From assembly GCA_030041075.1 (NCBI GenBank), contig JASHOP010000022.1, positions 1 through 44,796 on the forward strand: a stretch of 44,796 nucleotides of DNA, given 5' to 3'. The notes under the pieces were generated by a model that saw only the letters and a list, made by a program, of their open reading frames with translations, ran no database searches and was not told the DNA's origin. A program made the position numbers and the translations under genes. Below are positions 32,265 to 41,082 of this stretch, piece by piece (within the stretch, counting starts at the first letter, position 1; the number at the start of each line of letters is the position of its first letter). Origin of the DNA: Thermoplasmata archaeon (lineage in GTDB: Archaea > Thermoplasmatota > Thermoplasmata > Lutacidiplasmatales > UBA184).

Positions 32265-33226
32265 CCGCCCCGGGCGCGAGCCCGCGGTGGGGACTTGGCC
32301 TCGGACTCGTGCTGGCGACCGCCGTCGTGAGCGGCGTCTCGACGTTCGTGAACTCGTACGCGGTCGGGAACACCAACTCGAACGGCTTCGTGACCGTCCG
32401 GAACCTCGCCGTGGTGGCGATGCTGGTGCCGATCGCCGTCGTGCTGGCGCGGCAGCGGCCGGCGTCCAACCCCCTGCGCCCGCAGGACTGGGGCCGCCTC
32501 GCGGTGATCGGCGTCGTCGGCGGATCGGTCCCGTTCCTCCTGTTCTTCCGGGGCCTCGAGCTCGCGACCGCGGCGGGCGGGGCGACGACCGCCTCGTTCC
32601 TCTACCGCACCCTGTTCCTGTTCGCGGCCGTCTTCTCGGTCGTGTTCCTCCGGGAGCGCCTCCATCCGGCGTTCGTCGCCGGCGCCGCCCTCCTCCTCGG
32701 GGGATGCTACCTCCTCCTGTCGATGACGACCGTCGTCTGGACCGACGGCAGCCTCTACGTCCTCGCGGCGACGGTCCTCTGGGCCGGGGAGTACACCGTC
32801 TCGAAGCGCGCCCTCGCCGACCTTCCCCCCGCGACCGTCGCGCTCGGCCGGATGGGGATCGGGGGCGCGATCCTCGTCGGCTACGTCACCGCCACCGCGC
32901 AGTGGGGGGCCGTCGCGGGATTCTCGACCGTCGAGTGGGGCTGGGTCGGGATCAGCGCGCTCCTGCTGACCGCCTTCGTCGCCACCTGGTACACGGGCCT
33001 CGCCCGGATCGACCTCGGGGTGGCGACCTCGGTCCTCGTCCTCGGGTACCCGGTGACCTGGCTCCTCGCCGTGACGGTGCGCGGCGCGACGGTCGACAAG
33101 GGGCCGCTCCTCGGGGTCCTCGCGATCGTCGCGGGGATCGCCGTGGTCGTGGGGATCGACCGGTACCGCACCGCGCTGGGGAGCGCTCGGGCGCGGTCCG
33201 CCGGTCCGCCCGGCTCGGGCGCGTAG
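32261..33226 (+). CDS. EamA-family (DMT) transporter in the hydrogenase operon
   Basis: 321 residues from GTG 32261, about ten membrane spans in two EamA repeats; the first half has SVPFLLFFRGLELATAAGGATTASFLYRTL and the second LLTAFVATWYTGLARIDLGVATSVLVLGYP. It would move a small metabolite across the cytoplasmic membrane; the substrate is not evident. It overlaps hypC by 4 nt, so it is co-translated with the hydrogenase genes, an unusual neighbour that may carry a metabolite or metal chelate used with the enzyme (inference). Confidence 0.82.
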   Translation: MTAPGASPRWGLGLGLVLATAVVSGVSTFVNSYAVGNTNSNGFVTVRNLAVVAMLVPIAVVLARQRPASNPLRPQDWGRLAVIGVVGGSVPFLLFFRGLELATAAGGATTASFLYRTLFLFAAVFSVVFLRERLHPAFVAGAALLLGGCYLLLSMTTVVWTDGSLYVLAATVLWAGEYTVSKRALADLPPATVALGRMGIGGAILVGYVTATAQWGAVAGFSTVEWGWVGISALLLTAFVATWYTGLARIDLGVATSVLVLGYPVTWLLAVTVRGATVDKGPLLGVLAIVAGIAVVVGIDRYRTALGSARARSAGPPGSGA

Positions 33227-33227
33227 G

Positions 33228-33962
33228 ATGGAAGGGTTCCAGCTGGCGGCCCGGTTCAGCCTGGCGACGAGCCGGCTCCAGTACTGCGGCCCCTCCGACG
33301 CCGAGTCGACGCTCTACCGGGCGATCGTCGAGGGCCGCGACCGCGAGGCGACCGAGGCGGCGCTGTCGAAGTTCGAGGCGCTCTACCCGTACCTCACGGC
33401 GATCGCCGACCGGCACGGGCTCCGGCCGTTCGACCGGGAGGTCGTGGAAGCGTACTGGATCGGGAACGCGCTGCTCGACGCGTTCGGCCGTCAGGAGTTC
33501 GCTCGGATACTCCGCGAGCTCGAGCGTCGCGGACTCCCCGCCTCGGTGGCCCGGGAGCGGGAGGCGAGCCTCCCCGAGAGCGCCCTGCCGCACCACCTGT
33601 TCCACGTGAGCTTCGTCGGGGCGGGCGCCGTCACGGGACACGTCGAGACGACCCTGCCGAACGTCGAGTCGTGCCGGCCCGCGCTCGCCGAGGTCCGGGC
33701 GATCGGTCGCGATCGCCTCGAGGTCCGCCAGTCGATCGTCGTCGTCCGGGCCGGCGCGCTCGCGCTGGGCGAACCCGGCTCTCGTTCGGTCGCGTACGAC
33801 CCGCACGTCCTCCCCGGCCTCGCCGTCGGGGACCGGATCGCGGTCCACTGGGGATGGGCGGCGACCCGGCTCGACCCCGACCAGGCGAGCGCCCTCGAAC
33901 GGTACACCGAGCGCTCGCTGAAGGCGGCGAACGCGGCCCCGCGCCCAGCCCCGTTGGGGTAG
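33228..33962 (+). CDS. Conserved-looking hypothetical, hydrogenase-operon tail (possibly DUF6390-like)
   Basis: 244 residues, one nucleotide after the EamA stop. Motifs include LQYCGPSDAE, FEALYPYLTAIADRHGLRPFDREVVEAYWIGNALLD, LPHHLFHVSFVGAGAVTGH and AVHWGWAATRLD. These recall a family (DUF6390) that I associate with hydrogenase loci, but I cannot verify the name here. The conserved Cys/His and the His-rich HHLFH could bind metal. Cytoplasmic, no membrane span. Its place at the end of the operon suggests a role in hydrogenase maturation or control; this is contextual only. Confidence 0.65.
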   Translation: MEGFQLAARFSLATSRLQYCGPSDAESTLYRAIVEGRDREATEAALSKFEALYPYLTAIADRHGLRPFDREVVEAYWIGNALLDAFGRQEFARILRELERRGLPASVAREREASLPESALPHHLFHVSFVGAGAVTGHVETTLPNVESCRPALAEVRAIGRDRLEVRQSIVVVRAGALALGEPGSRSVAYDPHVLPGLAVGDRIAVHWGWAATRLDPDQASALERYTERSLKAANAAPRPAPLG

Positions 33963-34018
33963 CGCGCCCGACGAGGACCGGGGCCGAGCCGTGCCCCGCG
34001 TCCGGCGTCGGCGGAGCG

Positions 34019-34363
34019 CTACGAGACCAGCTCCTGGAGGAGCGCCAGAAGCCGTTCCCGCTGGAGGGGCAGCGGGACGACCCGGGCGCCGCGCAGGCTC
34101 TGCAGCTCGGGGTCGCGCGCGCCGACGACCACGAGACGCGAGCCGCGCAGCTCGCCCCGCGCCCACCGGCGGGCGGTGAGACAGTACGCCTCGTTGCACG
34201 CCACGAGGACCACGGGCTCCTCGCCCGGGGTCCACGTCTCCGGCTCGCGCGGACCGAGATCCGAGACGAGCCGGCACGCGATCCCCTCGGAGAGCAGGAG
34301 GTCGGCGACCGAACGGCCCAGGCTCGGGGTCTCCCCCACGAGCACGACGGTGCGCGGGCTCAC
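34019..34363 (-). CDS. Degenerate receiver-like protein
   Basis: 114 residues from GTG 34363. The alternation of strands and helices (TVVLVGETPSLGRSVADLLLSEGIACRLVSD, then VVLVACNEAYC, RLVVVGA, and a last helix) follows the response-regulator receiver fold, but the acidic pair at the start is replaced by GE and the phospho-acceptor position falls in VACNEAY, with no aspartate. It probably cannot be phosphorylated. It is divergent from the histidine kinase gene with 116 nt between starts, so it may be a non-phosphorylated partner. A Rossmann-like unknown is the alternative. Confidence 0.5.
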   Translation of the reverse strand: MSPRTVVLVGETPSLGRSVADLLLSEGIACRLVSDLGPREPETWTPGEEPVVLVACNEAYCLTARRWARGELRGSRLVVVGARDPELQSLRGARVVPLPLQRERLLALLQELVS

Positions 34364-34479
34364 GGACCTCGCAGCGGATGCGGAGGGGATAGCCCGCCCG
34401 TCAGTTCCGCTCGACGAACCGTCGGCGCGCCGCCGAAGCCGACTTGAGCTCCCGGTCGATCGGCCGCGGGTACCGGACC

Positions 34480-35952
34480 GTGACGCGCGAACCGCTCGAC
34501 CCGGAGCTTGCCGCGAGCGCGCTCGAGGCGGCGCCGATGGCGGTCGCGGTGATCACGGCACCCGGGACGATCGCGTGGGCGAACCCCGCGTACTTCGCGG
34601 TGACCGGCCGCCCGACGGATCTCCTCGGCACCGACTTCCACACGATCCCCGAGACGGACGGCACCTGGTCCCCCGCGATCCGCGCGGCCGTCGACGCCGC
34701 GCTGGCGGACGGCGCCGCGTCCACGTTCCCCGCGGTGAAGGCGCGGTATCGGGAGCATCCGCACGGGGCCTACCTGGACGTCGACGTCCGGCCGTTACCC
34801 ACCCGCCCTGCCGAGCCGTCCCGGGCGCTGCTGGTGATCCGGGACGTCACCGACCGCGTGGCGTACCAGGAAGAGTCGACGGTGTTCCACGAGGCGTTCC
34901 GCTCGTCCACCAACGCGATGCAGCTGACGGACTCGGACGGGGTCATGCTCGACGTGAACCCCGCCTACGAGCGGGTCTACGGCTATTCGCGCGCCGAGTG
35001 CATCGGGCGGAAGCCGAACCTCGTGCGCAGCCGGGCGACCCCGAAGGAGGTGTACGAGGAGATGTGGCGCGCGCTGAAGGACCCGGACCGGGGCCACTGG
35101 TCCGGCGAGATACTGAACCGCGACCGGAAGGGGCGCGAGCGGCCGGTGATCCTGACGATCACCGCCATCCGGAACGCGCGCGGCGCGTTCACGCACTACC
35201 TCGGCGTCGCCGTCGACCTGTCGGAGCAGCGGAGCCGGGAGCTCCGGGCGGCCCACGCCGACCGGCTCGCGTCGGTCGGTCAGCTCGCGGCCGGCGTGGC
35301 CCACGAGATCAACACGCCGCTCGCGAACGTGATGCTCGTCGCGGAGAACCTCCGCCGCCGTTCCGAGGACCCGTGGGTCCTCCAGCGGCTCGACGCCCTG
35401 ACCGAGCAGGTCGACGTCGCCGCCCGGATCGTGCGCGGGCTCCTCGACTTCTCCCGGCGCGAGGAGCCCCACGCGACCGTGCTCGACCTCACCGAGGTCG
35501 CGAAGGAGGCGATCGAGTTCCTTAAGGGGAAGCAGTCGGAGAACGTCGAGGTCCGGGCGAGCTATCCGTCCGGTCCGGTCCCCGTCCTCGGGAACCGCGG
35601 CCAGCTCCGGCAGGTCCTGACGAACATCCTGAACAACGCGTACGACGCGATCGGGGGCACCGGGACGATCTGGGTCTCGGTCCGCCGCCAGGGGAGCCGC
35701 AGCGAGCTCGAGATCGTCGACAGCGGTCCCGGCATCGATCCGGCCGCGCTGCCCCAGATCTTCGAGCCGTTCTTCACGACCAAGCCCGAGGGTCGGGGCA
35801 CCGGCCTCGGCCTCGCGATCTGCCACGGGATCGTGCTCTCGCACCACGGGACGATCTCCGCGCGCAACGTCCCCGGGGCGGGCGCGGGTCTCCTCGTCAC
35901 GCTTCCGTGGCACGACGGGACGGCCGCGGATCCGTCCCCGGGGGCGACCTGA
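34480..35952 (+). CDS. PAS-PAS sensor histidine kinase
   Basis: 490 residues from GTG 34480; a TTG at 34444 is also open. Two PAS domains (about 15-125 and 135-255) are followed by a HisKA dimer domain with the phospho-acceptor H275 in GVAHEINTP, and a HATPase domain with the N box NNAYDAI, G1 DSGPGI and G2 GRGTGLGLAI. No membrane segment is seen, so it is a cytoplasmic sensor. The next gene is its likely response regulator; PAS domains may bind haem, flavin or a small molecule. Confidence 0.92.
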   Translation: MTREPLDPELAASALEAAPMAVAVITAPGTIAWANPAYFAVTGRPTDLLGTDFHTIPETDGTWSPAIRAAVDAALADGAASTFPAVKARYREHPHGAYLDVDVRPLPTRPAEPSRALLVIRDVTDRVAYQEESTVFHEAFRSSTNAMQLTDSDGVMLDVNPAYERVYGYSRAECIGRKPNLVRSRATPKEVYEEMWRALKDPDRGHWSGEILNRDRKGRERPVILTITAIRNARGAFTHYLGVAVDLSEQRSRELRAAHADRLASVGQLAAGVAHEINTPLANVMLVAENLRRRSEDPWVLQRLDALTEQVDVAARIVRGLLDFSRREEPHATVLDLTEVAKEAIEFLKGKQSENVEVRASYPSGPVPVLGNRGQLRQVLTNILNNAYDAIGGTGTIWVSVRRQGSRSELEIVDSGPGIDPAALPQIFEPFFTTKPEGRGTGLGLAICHGIVLSHHGTISARNVPGAGAGLLVTLPWHDGTAADPSPGAT

Positions 35953-36010
35953 CGTCCGCACACCCCACGCGCGGGTCCGGCGAACGAAACCGGTCGCCCG
36001 GCCGGCGAAG

Positions 36011-36019
36011 ACTCTAATC
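36011..36019 (+). promoter_or_regulatory. TATA-like box of the response regulator
   Basis: ACTCTAATC, centred 26 nt before GTG 36041, in the 88-nt spacer after the kinase gene; the regulator may thus be transcribed alone. Confidence 0.4.
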
Positions 36020-36040
36020 CCGGGCCCCCTTGGACGCCCC

Positions 36041-37087
36041 GTGCGGGTCCTCGTCGTCGACGACGACCGGATCTTCCGGGAGGAGCTCTCGGAGGCGCTC
36101 ACGGACGACCAGCACACGACCGTCGCGGCCCCGTCGGTGGCGAAGGCGCTCGACGCCCTCGCCCAGGAGGAGTTCGACGTCGTGCTCACGGACCTGAAGA
36201 TGCCCCGGCAGAGCGGGCTCGACCTCCTTCGCGAGGTCCGCTCGAAGTGGCCCCGCACCCTCGTGGTCGTCGTCACGGGGTACGCGACCGTGGAGACCGC
36301 GCTGGAGGCGATGAAGCTCGGCGCGTTCGACTACGTGCGGAAGCCGTTCCGGATCGAGCAGGTGCGGGAGACGCTGCGCCTGGTCGCGCAGGAACGCGAG
36401 TTCGACACCCCCGAGGGCACGCGACGCGACCCCGGGGCCGAGGCGAGGGCCCTCGCGGAGGGGGGACGCTACGAGGTGCTCTTCTTCGGCGAGGGGGGCG
36501 CGTCGCCGGGACCGCATCTGCACGTCGAGCGGATCGATCCGGCGAACCCGTACCTGATCGCGGAACGGGTCGAGTCGTTCGTCGCGCAGCACCCGAATGG
36601 CGCCGTCGTCCTCTCCGGTGTCGAGCGGCTGGTGGAGCGCCACCGCCTCGAGGACGTCGTCCAGATCCTCGACCGGCTCCGGTCCCGCCTCGAGCGACAC
36701 GGCCCGCTCCGCGTGGCGTTCAACCCCCGCCGCCTGACCCCGGAGGCGGCGGTCACCCTCGGGGGGGCCGTGTCGGCCCCCGAGATCCAGGCCACGCTCG
36801 AGGCGCTCGCGAACCCGATCCGGCGCAGGGTGCTCCTCCGCCTGGCCGAGGCGCCGGCGTCGTTCGGCGCGGCGATGGAGGCCGCCGGGGTCGACGACTC
36901 CCCAAAGTTCGCCTTCCACATGCGCAAGCTGGTGGAGGCGGGGCTCGTGCTGCACGACCGCGAGACATACCGGCTCACGACGCGCGGCGCCGCGGGCGCC
37001 CGGCTCGTCACCGAGGCGACGTTCCTCCCGCCGGCCGAGGCCGCCGCGAACCTCGCCTTTCCCGGCCGCCGGCCCGACGCGCGCTGA
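36041..37087 (+). CDS. Response regulator: receiver, DUF835, winged helix
   Basis: 348 residues from GTG 36041. The receiver (1-120) has the acidic start VDDD at 7-10, the phospho-acceptor D51 (VLTDLKMP), T79 and K101 (RKPF). The middle (about 145-240: LIAERVESFVAQHPNGAVVLSGVERLV then LRVAFNPRRL) resembles the archaeal DUF835 domain. The C-terminal winged helix (about 248-325: LEALANPIRRRVLLRLAEAP and FAFHMRKLVEAGLVLHD) is ArsR-like and should bind DNA. The likely partner is the adjacent kinase. Three domains joined this way are rare outside Archaea. Confidence 0.88.
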   Translation: MRVLVVDDDRIFREELSEALTDDQHTTVAAPSVAKALDALAQEEFDVVLTDLKMPRQSGLDLLREVRSKWPRTLVVVVTGYATVETALEAMKLGAFDYVRKPFRIEQVRETLRLVAQEREFDTPEGTRRDPGAEARALAEGGRYEVLFFGEGGASPGPHLHVERIDPANPYLIAERVESFVAQHPNGAVVLSGVERLVERHRLEDVVQILDRLRSRLERHGPLRVAFNPRRLTPEAAVTLGGAVSAPEIQATLEALANPIRRRVLLRLAEAPASFGAAMEAAGVDDSPKFAFHMRKLVEAGLVLHDRETYRLTTRGAAGARLVTEATFLPPAEAAANLAFPGRRPDAR

Positions 37088-37124
37088 GGGAGGGGCCGGG
37101 GGTCCCGGAGCGTCTCCGCGCTCC

Positions 37125-37138
37125 CCGCCTTCGGGCGG
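37125..37138. terminator. UUCG-capped hairpin between convergent genes
   Basis: CCGCC, TTCG, GGCGG in the 55-nt spacer between the ends of the response regulator and the cyclase genes. A stable tetraloop; role as a transcript end is uncertain. Confidence 0.3.
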
Positions 37139-37142
37139 CGGA

Positions 37143-39101
37143 TCAGCCCGGTGTGCCCCGATCCTGGCGCTGCCTCCTTAGGATATCCTGGATCCGCGGG
37201 TCGGCCCGGGCCGCCGCGTAGAGCGGAGAGTACAGGAGCTCGAGCAGCGGAAGGGCCCGGAGCCGGTACGCCTCCTCCATCGCCGCCACGAACGGGTCGA
37301 TCTCCCCGAGCGCGTAGTGCAGGAAGCCGATGAAGAACACGACCATCTCGCCCTGCTTCGACCGTTCCTCGAGCTGGCGGAGGTAGGTCCGGGCCGTCAA
37401 CGGGTCCCCCTGACGCGCGGCGAGCGTCCCCCGGGCCAGCCACGTCCACGCGCTGCTCGGTCGTATCCGTTCCATCTCGCGGACCGCCTCCTCGACCTTC
37501 GCGAGGTCTCCCTTGCCGAGGTAGTACTCCGCCAGGTGGGCATTCGTCCGGAACCGGACGTGGGACTTCGTGGCGTCCCAGAACGCCAACGCCTCGGCCT
37601 CCCGACCGGCGTAGGCCAGCGCCCGGCCGAGGAACGAGAGGACGTTGACGTCCTCCGGGTCCAGCTTCCGGGCGGCCTCGAGGAGGAGGATCGCCTCGCC
37701 GATCGCTCCCTCCCCCGCCGCGAGCTGCGCCAACCAGCGGTACGGGTCGGCGAGGCTCGGGTTCAGCTCCATCGCCCGGTGGGCCTCCCGCCGGCACTCG
37801 GCGAACCGGTCCGCCCCGAGGTGGAGGGCGGCCAGGGTGGAGTGCGCCTCGGCGATCGCATCGTTGATCGCGAGCGCCTGGCGGAGCTCGACGAGCGCCC
37901 GGTCCTCGGCGTTCCGGAACGGGGTCGATCCCTCGGTGGCGAGCCAGAGCAGCGTCTCGGCGACCCCGACCCGGGCGCGGGCGAAGCGGGGGTCCCGGGC
38001 GACGGCCTCCTCGAAGAACGCGAGCGCGGACCGGATCGACTCGATCGATCCTTTCTCGCCGAACCGCTGCCGGCCGTGGAGAAAGAGCGAGTACGCCTCC
38101 ATGTCCGACGTCTCCACGGGAGCGGGGGCGAGCGGCGGGCCCGGGGCGGAGCGGGCTCCCCGGACGTGGGCGGCGATCGAGCTCGCGATCTGGCCCGCGA
38201 TGTCGTCCTGGATCGCGAAGATGTCGTCGAACGGCCGGTCGTACCGCATCGACCAGATGTGCGCTTCCGACCGGACGTCCACCAGCTGGACGGAGATCCG
38301 GACCCGGTCCCCCGACTTGCGGACGCTGCCCTCGAGCGCCACCCCGACGTCCAGCTCCTCGCCGACCTCGCGGATCGACTTCGGAGAACCCTTGTAGCGC
38401 TGGACCGAGGTCCGCGAGATCACGCGGACCTGGGGGACCTGCGCGGTCCGCGCGATCAGCTCGTCGGTCAGGCCGTCCGCGAAGAACTCGTCGGCCGCCT
38501 CCGTGCTGAGGTTGGCGAGCGGCAGGACGGCGAGGCGGAGGTTCGGCGGTTCGGGGCTCGGGGAGGGGGCGCCCCCCGTCGACCGCGGGCCCCCGAGCCG
38601 CACGCGGTAGATCTCGACCGGCTCCTCCACGTTCTTGAGCGTGCGCAGACCGATCCTTTCGAAGAGGATCGGAAGCTTGTTCCGGACCTGCTCGTGGACG
38701 GAGCCCGAGAGGCAGATGCCGCCGGGCTCGGCGAGGGGCTCGACGCGCGAGGCGACGTTGACGGCGTCGCCGAGGATGTCTCCGTCCTCCTCGACGACGT
38801 CCCCGGAGTGGAGGCCGACCCGGAGCCGGAACTGCTCCGTCGGTCCGACCGACGCATTCCGGCCGGCGACCGCCCGCTGGATCTCGACGGCGCACTTGAC
38901 CGCCTCCACGGCGCTCGCGAACTCCACGAGGAAGCCGTCGCCGAGCGACTTGACCTCGTGCCCCCCGAACGAGGCGAAGAGGGGGCGGAGGAGCGCCTGG
39001 TGCTCCCGACGCACGCGCAGGGCGGTCTCCTCGTCGTGCTGGCCCAGTTTCGTGAACCCGACGAGATCGGTGAACATGATCGCGGCGAGCCGTCGCGTCA
39101 T
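37143..39101 (-). CDS. Class III nucleotide cyclase with TolB-like and TPR domains
   Basis: 652 residues. The cyclase domain (about 1-165) has both metal aspartates, D12 (FTDLVGFT) and D55 (SLGDGFLVEF), K51 and GDAVNVASR, fitting an adenylate cyclase; guanylate cannot be excluded. A TolB-like region follows (about 185-335: RLAVLPLANLSTEAADEFFADGL and GVALEGSVRKSG) and then tetratricopeptide repeats (about 360-630). It has no membrane anchor. Start at ATG 39101 is supported by GGCAAAAGC about 26 nt upstream. Such fusions are common in bacteria and less so in archaea, so transfer is possible. A cNMP-binding protein in the hydrogenase operon is a potential reader. Confidence 0.9.
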   Translation of the reverse strand: MTRRLAAIMFTDLVGFTKLGQHDEETALRVRREHQALLRPLFASFGGHEVKSLGDGFLVEFASAVEAVKCAVEIQRAVAGRNASVGPTEQFRLRVGLHSGDVVEEDGDILGDAVNVASRVEPLAEPGGICLSGSVHEQVRNKLPILFERIGLRTLKNVEEPVEIYRVRLGGPRSTGGAPSPSPEPPNLRLAVLPLANLSTEAADEFFADGLTDELIARTAQVPQVRVISRTSVQRYKGSPKSIREVGEELDVGVALEGSVRKSGDRVRISVQLVDVRSEAHIWSMRYDRPFDDIFAIQDDIAGQIASSIAAHVRGARSAPGPPLAPAPVETSDMEAYSLFLHGRQRFGEKGSIESIRSALAFFEEAVARDPRFARARVGVAETLLWLATEGSTPFRNAEDRALVELRQALAINDAIAEAHSTLAALHLGADRFAECRREAHRAMELNPSLADPYRWLAQLAAGEGAIGEAILLLEAARKLDPEDVNVLSFLGRALAYAGREAEALAFWDATKSHVRFRTNAHLAEYYLGKGDLAKVEEAVREMERIRPSSAWTWLARGTLAARQGDPLTARTYLRQLEERSKQGEMVVFFIGFLHYALGEIDPFVAAMEEAYRLRALPLLELLYSPLYAAARADPRIQDILRRQRQDRGTPG

Positions 39102-39311
39102 CGGCGAAAGGTCGGACGCAAGGGGGCTTTTGCCTTCGTCGGCCCGGCGCGACGACTCCGGGTCGGGGGCGAGTCCCGCCTCCGGGCGAGGTCTCGTGAT
39201 GGCGGGGCCCCCCCGGGGAGGAAAGAGCGAAAGCTCCGGGACCCGTGCGTCATGACGCGCGGGAGTCGCCGATCGACTGGGACCCGGTCGTCGGCGAGCT
39301 CGAGGACGGGC

Positions 39312-40073
39312 ATGCAGGTCCGAGGACTGGTCTGGGTGGGCACGCGGACCCGAGCGTTCGAGGCTACCCGGCGGTTCTTCGCCTCGACGCTGGAGCTTCC
39401 GGTCGGCAACGAGCGGCCCCACTTCGTCCGCTTCGACCTGCCGGACGGGGGCTCGATCGAGGCGTTCGACGCGGCCCACGACCCGTACACCCACTTTTCG
39501 ACCGGGCCGGTGCTGGGGTTCGAGGTCGCGGACTTCGATCGCGCCCGGGACGAGCTCGCATCGCGGGGCCACCCGCTCCTCCGGGACGTGGGAGGGGAGC
39601 GGGGGGATTACCGGTGGCAGCATTTCCGGGGCTTCGACGGTCTCGTCTTCGAGATCGTCGACTATCCGAGCCGGCCGCCGCCGAAGGCGCCCGCGGGGGC
39701 GCTGCGGATCGAGAAGCTCGTCTGGATGGGGGTCTCGACCCCCGACCTCACGGGAGCCGCCCGATTCTACCAGGAGACCCTCGGGCTTACCGTCGTGGAG
39801 GAGACGGCGGACCTCGTCGAATGCCGCCTTCCGGACGGCGGCTCGGTCGAGGCGTTCCGGCGGGGAGGCGCGATGGATCACGCCCACTTCCGGACCGGGC
39901 CGGTCCCGGGGTTCGGTGTTGCGTCGATCGACGAGGCGATGGCGACCCTGCGGGACCGGGGCGTCTCGCTCCTCGAGACCCGGCGCCGCGCGTGGGGTGG
40001 ATGGGCCCACTTTCGGGGCCCGGACGGATGCGTCTACGAGGTGAAGCAGAGCGCGCCGCCGGCTCGCCCGTGA
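39312..40073 (+). CDS. Double VOC (glyoxalase-fold) protein
   Basis: 253 residues made of two similar VOC modules. The first, about 1-122, holds LVWVGTRTRAFEATRRFFAS and ending GLVFEIVDYP; the second, about 130-250, holds LVWMGVSTPDLTGAARFYQE and ends GCVYEVKQ. Within each the DLPDGGSIEAF / RLPDGGSVEAF strand recurs, showing internal duplication. Each module has acidic and histidine residues that could bind a metal, but no particular reaction can be named. Stand-alone gene, divergent from the cyclase by 210 nt. Confidence 0.82.
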   Translation: MQVRGLVWVGTRTRAFEATRRFFASTLELPVGNERPHFVRFDLPDGGSIEAFDAAHDPYTHFSTGPVLGFEVADFDRARDELASRGHPLLRDVGGERGDYRWQHFRGFDGLVFEIVDYPSRPPPKAPAGALRIEKLVWMGVSTPDLTGAARFYQETLGLTVVEETADLVECRLPDGGSVEAFRRGGAMDHAHFRTGPVPGFGVASIDEAMATLRDRGVSLLETRRRAWGGWAHFRGPDGCVYEVKQSAPPARP

Positions 40074-40270
40074 CGGGTCCCGACCGGGCCGGCGCTCGAT
40101 CCGGAGCGTTCCGGGGGGTTTCGGTCGATCGATCCGGTCCCCCGCGGAGCCGTTCCCGGGCGATCGACGGGTCGCGGGTCCCGTCGTCCCGACACCCGGG
40201 GTGCCCGCCGATCGGTCCGGGCCCCGACCTGCCCTGGCCGACCGGAGTTAACGTCATCTCCTCCGCCCAC

Positions 40271-40278
40271 GCTTAAGG
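40271..40278 (+). promoter_or_regulatory. TATA-like box of the zinc-ribbon gene
   Basis: GCTTAAGG, centred 28 nt before ATG 40303; leaderless transcript predicted. Confidence 0.5.
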
Positions 40279-40302
40279 TGGGACGTCCGTCCCGAGGTTC
40301 CG

Positions 40303-41028
40303 ATGCCGAACTCCTGTCCCCGTTGCGGTGCCGAGGTCGTCCTGGTCGGCCGGGACGCGCGGGTGCTGAACGGCACGTGCACCGCGTGCAGCGGCACGTT
40401 CACGATCGTGGAGGAGACCGAATCCGCTCCGGACGGGGCGTTGGACTCCGCCGGTTCCGAGGGACGCGCCACGACCGCGTCCGCCGCGACGCTCCTCAAC
40501 TGCGCGGACTGCGGGAGTTCCCTGACGCTCCGGGCGACGTCCCGGGACCGCATCGAGGCCGTGTGCGCCCAGTGCCGGACCACGCTCACCTACGGGCTCG
40601 GGACCCCGCGCGAGCTGCCCGACCACGGACGCCGACCGGGAAGCTTCCGGTCGGGGGACGAGGGCCGTCGGCCGTTCTCGCCCGCCAACGCGAGGCCGTG
40701 CCGGGAGTGCGGGGGGCCGCTTCGATTCTCCACCGGCGCCGACGGGACCGTTTCGGGAGAGTGCGTGGCGTGCGGGAACCGGTTCACCCTGGGGCCGCGG
40801 CGCGACCCGGGCCCTCCCTCGCGGGGCCGATGGCAGAGCCGGGGCGACGAGTCGGGAGGCAGAGGCTTCTCCCGCTATCGCGCCGGGGGCCGGGGCGGGG
40901 GCGGCGAGCGGCGCGGCGCCCCTCGGTACGGGAGGGGCCCGCGAACGTACCGGCCCCGCTCCCGCCCGGACGGGGACGACGAGGCGCCCGAGGAGTCCCG
41001 GCGCCGGCGTCGGCACCGGGACGGGTGA
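40303..41028 (+). CDS. Three-zinc-ribbon protein with Arg/Gly-rich tail
   Basis: 241 residues. Three CxxC...CxxC zinc ribbons are visible: CPRC/CTAC (5-31), CADC/CAQC (about 68-90) and CREC/CVAC (about 132-156). From 160 on the chain is a low-complexity RGG-type tail (GGRGGGGERRGAPRYGRG) ending in an Arg/His stretch. Zinc ribbons with an RGG tail suggest RNA or single-stranded nucleic-acid binding, perhaps in translation or transcription. No family is assigned. It ends 55 nt before the end of the convergent thermopsin-like gene. Confidence 0.7.
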   Translation: MPNSCPRCGAEVVLVGRDARVLNGTCTACSGTFTIVEETESAPDGALDSAGSEGRATTASAATLLNCADCGSSLTLRATSRDRIEAVCAQCRTTLTYGLGTPRELPDHGRRPGSFRSGDEGRRPFSPANARPCRECGGPLRFSTGADGTVSGECVACGNRFTLGPRRDPGPPSRGRWQSRGDESGGRGFSRYRAGGRGGGGERRGAPRYGRGPRTYRPRSRPDGDDEAPEESRRRRRHRDG

Positions 41029-41082
41029 GCCTCCCCCGCCCGCGGCGCGGATCGGGCGCGCGCGCCCGCCGATCCAGGCCGG

